In this document: in pieces, positions 46,977 through 58,380 of the stretch
How the letters are laid out: the number at the start of each line of letters is the position of its first letter
How positions within the stretch are numbered: position 1 is the stretch's first letter
Origin: Heliocidaris erythrogramma
Taxonomy: Eukaryota; Echinodermata; Echinoidea; Camarodonta; Echinometridae
NCBI GenBank assembly: GCA_025617745.1
Contig: CM046858.1
Span: forward strand, 52,645,925 to 52,709,924
DNA length: 64,000 bases
Direction: 5' to 3'
Made by a program: the position numbers and the translations under genes
Notes under the pieces: generated by a model
Seen by the model: the letters and a program-made list of their open reading frames with translations, nothing else
Told to the model about the DNA's origin: nothing
Database searches by the model: none

Positions 46977-47245
46977 TTTGCAAATTTGATTATAAAAAAA
47001 AAGTCTGTCTAACTTTTATGAACGGTGATTGGCTGTGTCTAGTCACGTGGAATTTTTCTTTACACAACAATTGTTGACGGGGCCGCTTTGGCGGGATTTT
47101 AAAATCATAATGCTAAAACACGAACTTTTATGTTTACACAACCGGTTGTTTACCCAAAGATCGGGCGCATTAAACATGGTTGTGCAAAAAAAATACACAA
47201 CCTTTCTTACACAGCGTTTCCGTTACACAGCAGTCTAACAGTGTA

Positions 47246-48599
47246 TGCGTCCGGCTGCAATTATTTTTTTAAAAGCTCAGCTGGCTGCAGCCGGCGACAT
47301 GCCAGCGGCATGCCGGAAGGAAGCCGAGCCTCAGAAAAAGCTAGAAAACAAGTTTATCAACTTTTTGTATTCATTTATTGTGTATATATTTTGTTCATAA
47401 ATTTATTATTGTTGTTGTTATAATTTAGGCCAGTTATTAAAATCTCCCATACTCATATCTGGATTCACCAATGCAAGGCCCTTCTATTGCGTGATGTATT
47501 TATTTCTGTATTGAAACCCTCCTCTAAACGATTAGTGGGAAAATGTCAGCAAGTTTGATGTTTTTCAGTGGTAGTAAATTTATTTATATATTATGCCTTT
47601 TCTTTACGTAGCAATTACTGTATTTTTCCTCGGGGCCGAGATGGCAAATATCTTTCAGAAATTACAAACGGAAAAGAAAGAAAGAAGGGAAAGGAATTAC
47701 ATGTAGAGTGCTCTTTTTTGTGAGGCGAGGAATTAAAGCTCATAGCTTATGCCCCCCCCCCCCCCTTTCACGGAGCTTACTGTATTTTTTCTTCCAGTCA
47801 CCCATTGGTGTGTATCGTATCACAGTCCAACGAATCCGATTCGTTTTAGGATACTGTGAGATCAGTGCCAGACGTGTCAGGCTTGATTCGCTGGGGCGAG
47901 ATCGTCTGATGAGGGAACTAAGCTCACAGCTTAGTTCGCCATCGGACGTCAATTTCGGTAGGAAGTCGAAATGATCCAAATGGAATGATCCTAACGACAC
48001 ATTCTGTGATGTGATTTCTTCATGGATTTTTCTTTCTTCTCTTGGTTCTTCTTGTCTTCGTTTCTTCTTATTTTTCTTTTTCTTCTTCTTCATCTCTTTC
48101 TTCTTCTTCATCTCTTTATTTTCCTTCTTCCTCTTCCCTTTCTTTTTCTTCGTTTTCGTTTCCCTATTTTCTTCTCTTCTCACTTGGGAAAATATTATTG
48201 CTTATGAACGCAAGCCAGATGAAAAGGAAAAAAAAAACACACATTATGATAATATCACCTTTTCCCTCCCCTTTTGCTCTTACACCATTGCATTCTTCCG
48301 TCTCTTATCGATTATTCATGGTTTGGGGAGGGGGGGGGGGGGGGGTGATTGATTTCGAATATCGTCGGTCCGGGGTCCGGATGCAGAACATGAGAAAGGG
48401 GCCGAGGTGTAAGCAAAAAAGCATAGGGAATTATCTATTTGTGTTTGACACACCGTGCCCTTGACTTGGAAAGCATAATAATTGCATTGTTACATTCATT
48501 TTTTTTTGTAAGCACTTGCCCATTGAAATATTTCCGATGGCAACTACCCTGAAAGAACAGGAAATTCATGATTTTAGAAACTTTGTTGTGTAGAAGACC
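47246..48599. other. spacer with pyrimidine-rich and homopolymer tracts
   Basis: It contains GCTGGCTGCAGCCGGC near 47278 (an inverted match of the sequence left of the 8.7-kb element), poly-C near 47750-47765, a hairpin AGCTCACAGCTT near 47930, a CT-rich tract (48015-48180) giving spurious frames in all phases, and poly-G near 48326-48343. No gene was recognised. Confidence 0.5.
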
Positions 48600-51500
48600 C
48601 CTCATTTAACCAGTAGCCTCCATCACTGATGCAATGTCACCAGACCGAATTTATTGATCATGTTATAGACTCTATAGATATTATCCGTTCCCGACACCCT
48701 AGCGCCGGTATAGTCATCCTTGGCGACTTCAACAAGGTGAACACTGTTGAAATGTGCCATGCTTCTTCCCTCAAACAAATTGTGGATAAGCCAACGAGAA
48801 ACAACGCTATCCTTGACAAAATCCTGACAAATATCCATCCGTTTTAACCAAAAATGCGACATCAAGAGCCCCATTGGCAGTAGCGATCACAATACTGTCC
48901 TCTGGTGCCCACGTCTTGAATATGCTTGCCGTCCTAACATCACAACAGAACGCAGAATAAGACCAATGAAGGACTCCGACATTAGATCTTTTGGAAGATG
49001 GATATCATCCTACCCATGGGATGAAGTTCATAGCGCTAGGTCAACCAATGACAAATGCAACGCATTTTACGACACCTTACAACCAGCCATGGAGCAACAT
49101 TTTCCCCTGAAAACAGTGCAACAATCCCACAACAGGGATAAGCCGTGGGCACTCCTCTCATTAAATCACTTATTAATGAGAGACAGATCTTGTTCTACAC
49201 GGGCCCTGAAGAAAAGTGGAAAAAGTCCAGAGACAAAGTCCAGAACGCCATCAAAGATGCCAAGGAAGACTTCTATGAGCATCGAGTAAAGCGATTGAAG
49301 AAGGACGACCCGGCAGCGTGGTATAAACATATCAAGGTGATGACGTCGTCTTCGCAATCCTCATCGCAGCTCATCCACGTCCCAGATGGAGATCAGTCTC
49401 GCCCTGTAACCATCGCCAATGTAATAAATAAACGCTTTGTTGATGTTGCTGCAGACATCGATGCACTCGACCGAGACAAATTGCCAGCTTTTCTCCCATC
49501 CCGTAGACCACCAAGGATTCAACCTTGGGAAGTCTACAGTGAACTACGGAAGATTGTCCCTGGGAAATCTGCTGGCCCTGATGGTGTCCCGTCCAAGTTC
49601 ATCAAGCTATTTGCTGTCGAGTTAAGCACCCCCCTTTGTGATATATTAAATGCATCTTTTTCAGAAGGTGTTGTTCCGGATGAGTGGAGAAGGGCAATTG
49701 TAGTTCCTGTACCAAAGGAACAGCCCCCAACATTAGAGAAGCTACGCCCAATTGCTCTAACAGACCATTTTTCGAAGATCGCAGAGCAATTCATTGCCAA
49801 ATGGTTGTTGGCTGATATTGAAACTCTCCTTGACAAGAACCAGTTCGGAAGCCGTTCAGGCAGATCAACAACCCATTATCTTGTGGACTTGGTCAATTTC
49901 TTGTGCAAAAATGCTGATAGACGTGAGAAGATAACCTCATTGGTTGTTGCTACAGACTTCTCAAAAGCATTTGATAGGGTGGACCACTCTATAGTGATGA
50001 ATAAACTCATTCAAATGAACCCTCGTGAATTTATTGTTCAATGGATTGCTGATTTCCTCACAGGGCGCACCCAGCGTACTCGGTACCGGGGTCACTTTTC
50101 TGATGAAGTATCACTGACAGCCGGTGTCCCACAAGGCACCAAACTTGGTCCTATACTATTTTGATCCTTGCCAATGATGCTTTGTCACAGAGTGGTCTGA
50201 GTTATTGGAAGTATGTTGATGACATCACGATTGTAGAGTCAAGACGGCGGGGTGCGCCTAGTGAGGTTCAGCAGACCGTTGACTCGTTGTCCCAGTGGTG
50301 TGCAACAAACAGTATGAAACTGAACCCTACTAAATGTTTCATTATGCAGGTTGATTTTGGTAAATATAATCGAATCCCTCCCAATGTTGTTCTTGATAAT
50401 CACACATTAGTAAAAGTCGGTACAATGAAAATATTAGGAATCCTCATTCAGGTAAATCTGAAGTGGGATGACCAAGTCAATCAAATGGTCAGTAAGGCGA
50501 ACGGTCGAATGCACATGATTCGATCCCTCATCCTATTCAGACTTCCGGTGAAGGACTTGATACTGATATACAAAGGGTTTATACGGCCATTATTGGAATA
50601 TGGAGTACCTGTTTGGCATCCCGGCCTAACAAAAGCTCAGGCCACAGCAATCGAAAGGGTCCAAAAGAGGGTGTTGAAGTTGATTTTGGGTCCTTCCTAC
50701 ATTTCATATGATAATGCCCGAAATGTTTCGAGTACGGATATGCTAGAAACCAGACGTGATCAAGCCTGCCTCAAGTTTGGCAAATCATTGTTACATTCTA
50801 GTAGTTTCCGAGACTGGCTCCCTGAGATAAATGATCCTGGTAGACAGTTGAGAAATTTAAAGTTGTTGAAACCCATTAGATGTAGAACTGAAAGATACAA
50901 GTCTAGCCCCATTCCCTTCATTGTTAAAACTCTAAATGAAAATTTGAATGAGAATTAAATTATCATTACTTCCCGCCTCTTGCCGTAGAAAACCCACTGA
51001 ACATTGAATGTAATCAATAAATTAATATTTTAATCTTGCCAATAAATCTGACCGGATCTAGCCGAACGAAGCACTTGTGGGTGATAAAAAAAGATTCAGT
51101 TTGGATTCCCCCCCCCCCCTTTCGGTTAGTACTTGTTTTAGTTATGTACTTGTGTATAAATAATTGTAAATGCCTATGAGTGTTTGTATTTGCTGGATCC
51201 GGTCAAATTTCTTTTTAATTTTTAATTGTATAATTTGTTTCCATACATATATTTTAATACATTGATTGATATGATTAGATGTAAATGTTATGATTTTATT
51301 ACATTATATATATACATATATATGTTTGTTCACATTCATTAATATCCCTATGTTAATATCTGTCTTTGAATGTATACACTTTGAAATATTTTATAAAATA
51401 TAATACAATATGGTGTTAAATATTTATGTACATCAAGAAAATAATTCCCACTATTTTAGCCATGTTTTTCTCCAAACACTTTATTTTGATTCAAAATGGT

Positions 51501-51757
51501 CACAGTTTTTTTATCTGATACATCTCCATTGTAATTTAGTTTCCAAATTACCCCTCTCATCCTGTCAATTCCCCTTCTATTTCCCCCTCCCTTTCTTTTT
51601 CTTACCCCCCTCTCTTATTATAAAAGCCCTATGTAGTTTCTTATGTTATTTTGTAAATCTTTACTGCAATTCAGTATTACTGCGAATGTAAAGATCTTTG
51701 TTATATTGTTTTATGTCTTGTTTTTGAATCAATAAATACCATTATTATTATTATTAT
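48600..51757 (+). pseudogene. longest LINE copy: endonuclease end, full reverse transcriptase and (ATT)n tail
   Basis: It starts inside the endonuclease: AGIVILGDFNKV and LKQIVDKPTRNNAILDKI (48690-48830). After a frame change near 48848 comes an SDHNTVLWCP block and a linker. From about 49145 the frame encodes KPW-type linker, LRKIVPGKSAGPDGVPSKFI, LRPIALTDHFSKIAEQFI, ATDFSKAFDRVDHSIV and GVPQGTKLGPILF. A one-base shift near 50160 leads to the catalytic YVDDITIVE, LNPTKCFIMQ, KILGILIQVNLKW and the C-terminus ending at 50955. The 3' UTR ends AATAAATACC(ATT)n at 51733-51757. The three breaks make it dead. Nearest families are CR1/L2-type; clade not resolved. The (ATT)n tail is the same type as on the SINEs. 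Confidence 0.9.
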
Positions 51758-51955
51758 AAAGTAAACCGACGTTTTCAGTTCTGTAATAGCTTATCGTGTA
51801 ACAGGTGAGAAGATGGAGTTGGGGATTATCATGAAAGTGAATAAAACAATAGGTGGATTATCTGAACTGAAGGCTTGATCCCTTGCCATTGAAAACTTTC
51901 CTTTGGAATTGCTGCGTTATAATCTGTAATGAAAGAACAGGAAATCTATTCATAA

Positions 51956-52138
51956 GACGATAAGAACTACTTTCGAAAAATAAACTCAAGGGCAATTTCA
52001 AAGGCCTATTGTACTGCCCACAGAAATCAGGTTCGGATTATGTAATACACCATTGTAATGTTCGCACATTTCTAAAGGTGATAGACAGGGCTATTGAAAT
52101 TGTCTTGAGTTTATTTTTCGGAAGTAGTTTTTATCGTG
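51956..52138. mobile_element. 183-bp MITE, copy 2
   Basis: It matches 28546-28728 almost base for base (for example GCAATTTCAAAGGCCTATTG and CATTTCTAAAGGTGA in both). Ends are GACGATAAGAACTACTTTCG and, reversed, CACGATAAAAACTACTTCCG. Confidence 0.8.
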
Positions 52139-53506
52139 TTTCATGCTTTTGAAATTTTACACACGCTGAGTTAAGGTTATTGTCTGTTTCATAATGAGGA
52201 CAGGGGTGGGGTACGGCCTCTACGGAAGAGCACTTCTGCAAATGAAGCAACGAAAAAAAGGAGATCTTCGCAAAACGGTGAATTAAAAACACTACCATAA
52301 AGGAAATGAGGTTGTTTAAAGTGAAAGTTGATTGGGGGTAAGTTGATGTAGAAATGAAGAATTTCTTAGAATGTCTGCAATTGTAGGACATGGAAAGAAA
52401 TTACATTTTTTTTTTTATGTCGTTTAATTCCACTTCCAACAAAATAAAATATATACATAACTAATAATTGCAAATGGCGTATAGAGAGAATCATTGACTT
52501 TATTATAATGGGGCATATTCATTTGAAAAAGAATGAATAAAGGGTAAATAATTCACAGACGTCCTGTGCCTACTCGACATACATCAGCCCAATAGGAAGA
52601 GCTTCGCACCTTATTATTATGATTACTAGCAGGTTAGCAATCTCGTGTATCGAAAATCTAGATTTTTCCTTTTTCCAATTAATATAGAGAGTTCCAAGCC
52701 CCCTTTTTCTTTCATTTGCTTAATTTCTGACAGAGTCCTTTTTCATCCCTTTTCTCTTTTCTATTTCTTTGTTTCTCTTTTGATCTTTTTTTGTCCTTTC
52801 TCTCTTCCTTGCTATTATCCTTTTTGCTTTTGTTTTTGGTTTTTTTTTTCTCTCTGTCTCTTCCTTGTTATCGTTTTAGCGCTTGTTTTCTTTCCCTTTC
52901 TTGCCGTTATATTTGTTGTGCTTGATTCCTTTCTCTTATTCTTTCTCTCTTTTCTTCGTTGTTATTCTATTTGTTAGTTCATCACTTTATCCCCTTCTCT
53001 TGTAAAGTATCATCTGAAAAAAATTATGTCATTTCGGGATCCTTTCCCAAAAAGTGTGTGAATCATCGTTCTTGGGACGTTACCAGGGGTTTTCATTTCT
53101 TGCTGTAACATGGTTTTACAACTAGACCATTGTTCATTTTGTTACAAACGTACCTAGTAATGCTTACAAAAACAAGGTGCGATTCGGTGTGAAGAAGGTG
53201 CGATTATAAAACGCAACCGCTATCTCAACCGCGCTCAAAGCCACGTCTACACCTATTCGCCCCGTTTGCCCGAAACGTAGTGGTCCGTGGAATTGTTTTT
53301 TCCGCATTCATGTTTTGTTAGGTGTTGCTAAGTTTTTGGCAAGGTCTATCACGGTTTCCTCCCCCCCCCCCCCCCCCCCCCACCCCCCCCCCCCACCCCC
53401 ACAACCAGCCAGAACATGCCCCCTCATCGCCCGACATCCAGGCGTTGATCTCCCCAGACACCCAAGCTGCCTCCATGAAGGAGACGAGACATAATAAATT
53501 GCATAC
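52139..53506. other. T- and C-rich sequence without gene
   Basis: A pyrimidine-rich tract at 52730-52975 gives a spurious hydrophobic frame. A poly-C of about 30 bases broken by A lies near 53360-53400. No gene was recognised. Confidence 0.45.
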
Positions 53507-54250
53507 TTATGTAAACACTTTATATAATAACTGGCAAGCAGGCAGGCAGGGGGAAAAAAAATTATATATCAAATCTCCACTTCCGAAAATGTTGTGTTTC
53601 CTTTTTGCAATTCGATATTCAAGACCTTTACTGGTTGCAACATAAGCTTTAAAGGTTTCAAAATTTGGAGATTTACTTTGAAATTTGCATAAATAAATGT
53701 AATATTTAAGTAAAAGAAATAAGTATGTTGAAAATGTATCATTCTCATAACCGAACATTTTATCAAATTCTGAATGTGTTTTACAGCCCAGCATTCAATG
53801 AAACAATGAATTTCAGGGGGAGATTAATTTTTGCAAAAGAAACAACTTGGGGAATCTTTTATTTTTATCTTATACAAAAAAATCATTCAATGCTATAGCT
53901 TTATGGAATAGTTTAAAATAAATTTAACAAATACGTGTACTTATAGAGCATTTTAAGTTATCAATATGAAGTTAACTGGGTTTGGGTTAGCATAATCATT
54001 CCAAAAAATTAAATGTTTCTCAGGAATATATGAGGCTCCATCATTATACCGTAAACGAACTTAGGGATTTTCCACGTATTCACAACTTTAGTCTTTATTG
54101 TATCAAAAATAATCTCATGATCTAATTCTAACTTCAACCAATCATCTGGTATATTGCTCATTAAAAAAAAATATTTTTTCTCCTGTCCCTAGGGCTAACA
54201 CCAAAATCAAGAACAAGCTCTTCAAAAAGTTTGGAACCTGGATGATGATT
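53507..54250 (-). pseudogene. decayed L1/Tx1-like LINE, post-RT and C-terminal region
   Basis: Read on the minus strand from 54250, fragments in shifting frames show ELVLDFGVSPRDRRKN, KFVYGIMMEPHI followed by FWNDYANPNPVN, IYFKLFHKAIALNDF, and CFIECWAVKH. The last open part (53794-53507) contains FQSKSPNFETFKAYVATSKG and LEYRIAKRKHN. This order (linker helix, FxYKxLHR-like block, CxxC...HxxxxC motif, then a KY/KF tail) is that of L1-type LINEs beyond the reverse transcriptase. Many stops show that it is old. Confidence 0.55.
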
Positions 54251-54274
54251 AAGTAAATCACTAAAGTGTGTTCT

Positions 54275-54435
54275 CAGGGGCGGATCCAGGATTTTGTAAA
54301 AGAGGGGGGCACAGAGCCGGAAAAGTACACAATTAAGGGGGTAATTTCTTTCTTCATTCTGTACTTGAGGTATGCCAGTTGGGTTTCAAAAGAGGGGGCA
54401 CTGGCCGGTTTTCCCCCTATGTAGATCCGCCACTG
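54275..54435. mobile_element. 161-bp hAT-like MITE with 8-bp target duplication
   Basis: CAGGGGCGGATCCAGGATTT at the left and GTAGATCCGCCACTG at the right are inverted. The flanks TGTGTTCT (54267-54274) and TGTGTTAT (54436-54443) agree at seven of eight positions, the expected hAT duplication. It shares its left end with the element at 6746. Confidence 0.8.
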
Positions 54436-54570
54436 TGTGTTATCCAGTCTTGATAACAAAAAAAAGTGAACTTGCCAACAACTTGCTACATTACACTAAA
54501 AGGTGAATCGGACTTAAATATAGTCTTAAATAATAGTCTACAATAAAAATAGTGATTTTATAAGTAACAT

Positions 54571-54793
54571 AAGGGGGGGGGGGGTGTTACACAAAGAGTC
54601 AAGTTTGACTTAAAGTCGCACTTAAATTCCTAGTTGCGTGCGGTATATAACACATCACGGCATTTGTCAGATCATGCTCAGGGGACGTGCGCTATTTGAT
54701 AATCTACCAATGAGATTACGCGTTTAACACCGTATGCGCATTAGCACTTACGCATGACTTTAAATCAAACTTAACTCTTTATGAAACACCCCT
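54571..54793. mobile_element. MITE with GGGGTGTT(T/A)CA ends
   Basis: The left part GGTGTTACACAAAGAGTCAA followed by GTTTGACTTAAAGTC is inverted at the right (reversed: CAGGGGTGTTTCATAAAGAG then TTAAGTTTGATTTAAAGTC). The left terminus is partly expanded into poly-G. No coding. Confidence 0.7.
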
Positions 54794-55938
54794 GGATATG
54801 TAGTATGCGGGAGGGGGGGGGGGGGCCTTTTCTGTTTCAAAAGAAAAAAGATAATCTGTAATTGATGGGATTGTGATGACTGAAAACTGCTGTCTTCCTT
54901 TTGCAGATAAGCTTGTGTAATTCCATAATATAAACTATAGAGTTAAAAATATATTCACATGGAAATTTTGAATTCAATTTAAATATGATCTAACTGCAAT
55001 ATTATTTTTCACTGCATCAAATCATATTTTGGTATTCTGTTTAATTTACTGGATAATGAAAATAGCAAAGCATTCGTAATTGTAGTGTTCAGCCCCCGCA
55101 ATTCTAGCACAAAAAAAAATCCTCAAACTAATGCCTTTGATGAGGACCCTCTACCCACTAAGGGCAGCTGCAAAATATTAGAATTTAGATTTACTGCCTG
55201 ATTTATGTAGTAAGGATGAGTAGCACAGAATAGACAATTCTCCTCATCATATTTGTATTTTCAGCATTCCCGTCATAGTCAAATATTGCTTTTTCTGAAT
55301 TATTTTTATTCATCGTCCGTGACTGCAAATGTCTTCAGGGTCCTCCTTCAGGGTCCTCCTGTCAGTGCCAATGCCTCATCAATCTGTAGAGAAAATAATG
55401 AAAAGGTATTTTTACAAAGAATATTGCTATATATTACAAAGCTTCTATGACCTGAAAGTTGATTTGAATCTTGAAGAAAAAAATATTGTCTTATCTTATT
55501 TCATAGTGACGAATAAACAACATCTGAATTTGCATTGAACTCTTGAAACAAATTGTGCATAAATTGTGCATGATCAGGAAAGACAGGGACAATGTTAAAG
55601 ACGATAAGGGGAGGACATTGGCAAGGACAGTTCCCCTCCGCTCTGACTTGCCAAATACCCCCCCCCCCCCCAAAAAAAAAATAAAATAAAATAAAATAAA
55701 ATAAAAATGATAATAATAATAATAATAAAAATAATAATAATAAATAAATAAATTAAAAATAACAAATCAAAAATAAATAAATTAAAAAAAAAAAAAAATC
55801 AGAAAAAATTAAAAAAAAAAAAATCAAAGAGATTTTCAAACATATTCTTAAAAATTACTTGTCAATAATTACAGAGACATGCTTCTTTGAAGTCTTCTCG
55901 ACCCCAGCATTGTTAATACAATCGGTTCCTATTATAAT
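54794..55938. other. AT-rich interval with A-rich microsatellite
   Basis: Poly-G near 54814-54826 and, at 55660-55860, poly-C followed by (AAAAT)n, (AAT)n and A-runs. Short frames around 55250-55540 show no family resemblance. Confidence 0.45.
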
Positions 55939-56168
55939 ATACTATTAATACATGGTTGGTGCGATCTGGCAACACAAAGGTTTTTATCGTGGTGTACTAT
56001 ACGCACGAGGCGCAAGCCGAGTGTGTTGGACACCACGATAAAACCTGCGTGTTGCCGGATCGCACTAACGCACGAACTCACAACCATGTATTAATAGTTT
56101 TATAAAACCTGCATGTTGCCGGATCGCACTAACGCACGAAATCACAACCATGTATTAATACTTTTATA
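55939..56168. mobile_element. palindromic MITE (CTATTAATACATGGTTG) with partial tandem copy
   Basis: CTATTAATACATGGTTGGTG to TTTTTATCGTGGTGT is inverted in ACACCACGATAAAACCTGCG to ACAACCATGTATTAATAG (55939-56095). The right half is then repeated in direct orientation at 56098-56165. A third piece of the same family is at 63189-63262. Confidence 0.8.
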
Positions 56169-56527
56169 AAACTGGTCGGCAATATGATTATGATTAAAAA
56201 GCTCATAATTTGATTATGATTAAAAAGCAGATCCCTCCACATATCCTTTTGTCATCTTTCTATGTCATATCCATGTATTCTCTGTTTTTGCAGTGCTTGT
56301 AATTAGTACATATTGTTGTAATTTCATTGAAAATGTGGAATCAGAATAAAATAAAATCAATCAATAAAAATGGTTACAACCCCATAGAAGCGCCAAGAGT
56401 CGCACAGTCATGGAGGATGCCATTTGCTTTCCTGGATGACATCACATAAGCGCAGCCAACGAAAGTCATGCGCGTTTCAGTGCGCGCATGTAATCCCTGC
56501 GCTAAAATCACGTATTCACGTTTCAAT
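56169..56527. other. spacer without feature
   Basis: Mixed sequence. AATCAATCAATAAAAATGG near 56355 resembles a LINE 3' tail, but no element body adjoins. Confidence 0.3.
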
Positions 56528-56781
56528 GGCCCGTATTCTGAACTCCGGTTTAACTTAAACCGCGGTCTAAGTGTGGTTAAAAACCCAGTCTAAAACTGCC
56601 CTTTGAACCAGAGTTGTAGAAAATCACGTTCTGAAATCCAGTTTAACTTTAACTCCAGTCCAGTATGGCTTAGCTTTGTTCAGAAATGTAGACGGAACTT
56701 ACGGTTTAAGTCAGTTTTGATTAAAGCTCTGGTTTAACTTAGACTGGAGTTTAAGTTAAACCAGAGTTCAGAATACGGGCC
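56528..56781. mobile_element. 254-bp MITE (GGCCCGTATTCTGAAC) with AAT target duplication
   Basis: The left end GGCCCGTATTCTGAACTCCG and the right end reversed, GGCCCGTATTCTGAACTCTG, continue with GTTTAACTTAAAC on both sides. AAT flanks both ends (56525-56527, 56782-56784). A 3-bp duplication and this size fit PIF/Harbinger-type MITEs. Confidence 0.8.
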
Positions 56782-57660
56782 AATGGGTTTGACGCTGTCG
56801 CTCCATAGACAATAGAGGGCTCACTTCCGCGGGGCTGTTAAAATTCTACCGTGATCAATTTTCAGCTCGATGGCACTGACTCATCTAACGTCATCACCCA
56901 ACGAATACGTCTGTAGGAAATCCCAGAGTGGTTTCCAAATCTTCTTTAAATACAAATTAGATATCACCCATATCTTCTATCAGTACAAGAAATAACAACA
57001 GAAATATCAACGGAACAAAATATTGGCATGCATTTAATTTGACCATCAACACTTCCGGGTTTGTGTGAGTGATTGTACAGGCAATCACGATCGTGATTTT
57101 TGCATCAAAAAAGTTCTCCTAGATTTACAATTTCTCTATATTTGTTTACGGTTCGAGGGAAATGTTATTGAAATTATGAATACTTTTCTGACAAATACAT
57201 AGTGTTTCTGACCATCTTAAAGCTATTTGTGAAAGATTTTACGCCTTTCAAAATGACCACCTCGGGCACAGCTTCATCGAGTGCGCCTTTGCTTGCGCCT
57301 TTGCTACTTTGCTTGTGACTTAGTGTGATTTCCAGTGGGGTCCATTAATAAATCAGACGGGAATACATTAGGCTAGTCCCATTTGAATTTCATGAGACAG
57401 AAATAAAGCTGTAATTTATCATATCAAAATCAAAGTCCAAAGACATAAAAGATATTTAGACTCACAAACCGCAAGACAGTAGGTGAAACTGAGTCCACAA
57501 AACCGTCAGAATTAGATCACCAAATTTGTGCACTTGAGAAGAGTACAAGTTACAACCTTAATTAAATTTAAACCCTATGTCGTTCGCCTTGTTGGCCTCT
57601 GTAGGATTCTGTTATCCTTTTAATTAGACACTTAACTTACCCTAACCATTTTGTGGACGT
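56782..57660. other. sequence without recognisable gene
   Basis: Ordinary composition. No long frames, inverted or direct repeats were noticed. Confidence 0.35.
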
Positions 57661-57890
57661 GGGCATGTTGGGGGGGGGGAGGGGTACAATATAAAACTTC
57701 AGTTTAAAAAAAATGTACATGTTCATGGGGGGGGGGGTCCAGTTTCCCTCCATAATTGTCAGACAATCAAAAAAAAAGTTTTCATTCTAAAAATAGGGGG
57801 GGGGGGCACAATCGACAAAAGGGTGGATCCTTATGGTCAAAATGCATACTTTTCTTCCAAGGGGGGGGGGGGGGGCGCTCTCTGTCTAAT
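57661..57890. mobile_element. relative of the 6746 hAT-like MITE, ends lost
   Basis: GTCCAGTTTCCCTCCATAAT at 57739 matches the interior of the element at 6746-7136 (near 6931), as do GGGGGGGCACAATCG and AAATGCATACTTTTCTTCCA. Several poly-G tracts occur. Terminal repeats are not visible. Confidence 0.6.
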
Positions 57891-58092
57891 ATGTTGGAGT
57901 ACCTTGCAGACAGTGAAATCTAGATGGAACGGATGAGCGAGACTTTACATTTTGGCCCTCTTGTCTTTCGGCACTCTTGTCTCCAACCCCCCCCCCCCCC
58001 CCCCCCCCCCCCAGTGGTACATGTATCAATAAAAGCTTTAGGAGGACCTATTCATTACTCACTCCCAAAAATCAATTTAATACCTTTAGAGG

Positions 58093-58380
58093 TAAAGTAG
58101 TAATTTGGCATTGAATGAAAGTATTACAAATTTCGGCGATTTCGATCTTTTAGCTCGACAGGTGAAAAAAAGGAGCCATTTTAAAATGCCCAAAAAACAT
58201 ATTTCTAAGTCGAATTACGACTCACAAACTAGAGACATGATAGAATGATAATGAAACTACCCTATTTTCTATCAAAAACCAGAAAATCGACTGATCCAAG
58301 CAAATTTACTACTTTGGGCTGTTTGCTACATTGTGGTCCGTGCGACTTATTGTAGGTTTTGAGGCGGCGGGTCACATATC
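58093..58380. repeat. ~290-bp dispersed repeat, copy 1
   Basis: From GTAAAGTAGTAATTTGGCAT to GAGGCGGCGGGTCACATAT it matches 63350-63635 with small differences, mainly in a 30-base segment near 58133. The end GGCGGCGGGTCAC may be a terminus. A poly-C of about 30 bases lies just upstream (57985-58012). Confidence 0.75.

Larger units (their letters stand above)
38500..47243. mobile_element. 8.7-kb element with TA target duplication, CACTGTTA ends and subterminal repeats
   Basis: The left terminus CACTGTTAATCCTTCTGTGT at 38500 and the right terminus reversed, CACTGTTAGACTGCTGTGTA from 47243, are related and each borders TA (38498-38499, 47244-47245). Both subterminal regions are full of GTTGTGTAAA and TTTACACAAC words. 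The interior has at least four exons of a minus-strand SAM-domain gene beginning about 270 bases inside the right end, plus several piggyBac-like MITEs. No transposase was recognised in 39-43.5 kb. The two ends could in principle belong to different copies, but their sequence and the matching TA support one element. Confidence 0.65.

Noticed and set aside
48011..48464. Three overlapping plus-strand frames up to 140 codons
   Set aside because: They come from a CT-rich tract readable in all phases.
7762..51943. GAAAGAACAGGAA found at about 7763, 48553 and 51930
   Set aside because: Similarity does not extend convincingly beyond the word and nearby CTTGCC/ATTGAAA; it may be chance or a very old repeat.
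52645..52977. 110-codon frame resembling a membrane protein
   Set aside because: It is a T/C-rich low-complexity tract; the phenylalanine and leucine richness reflects composition.
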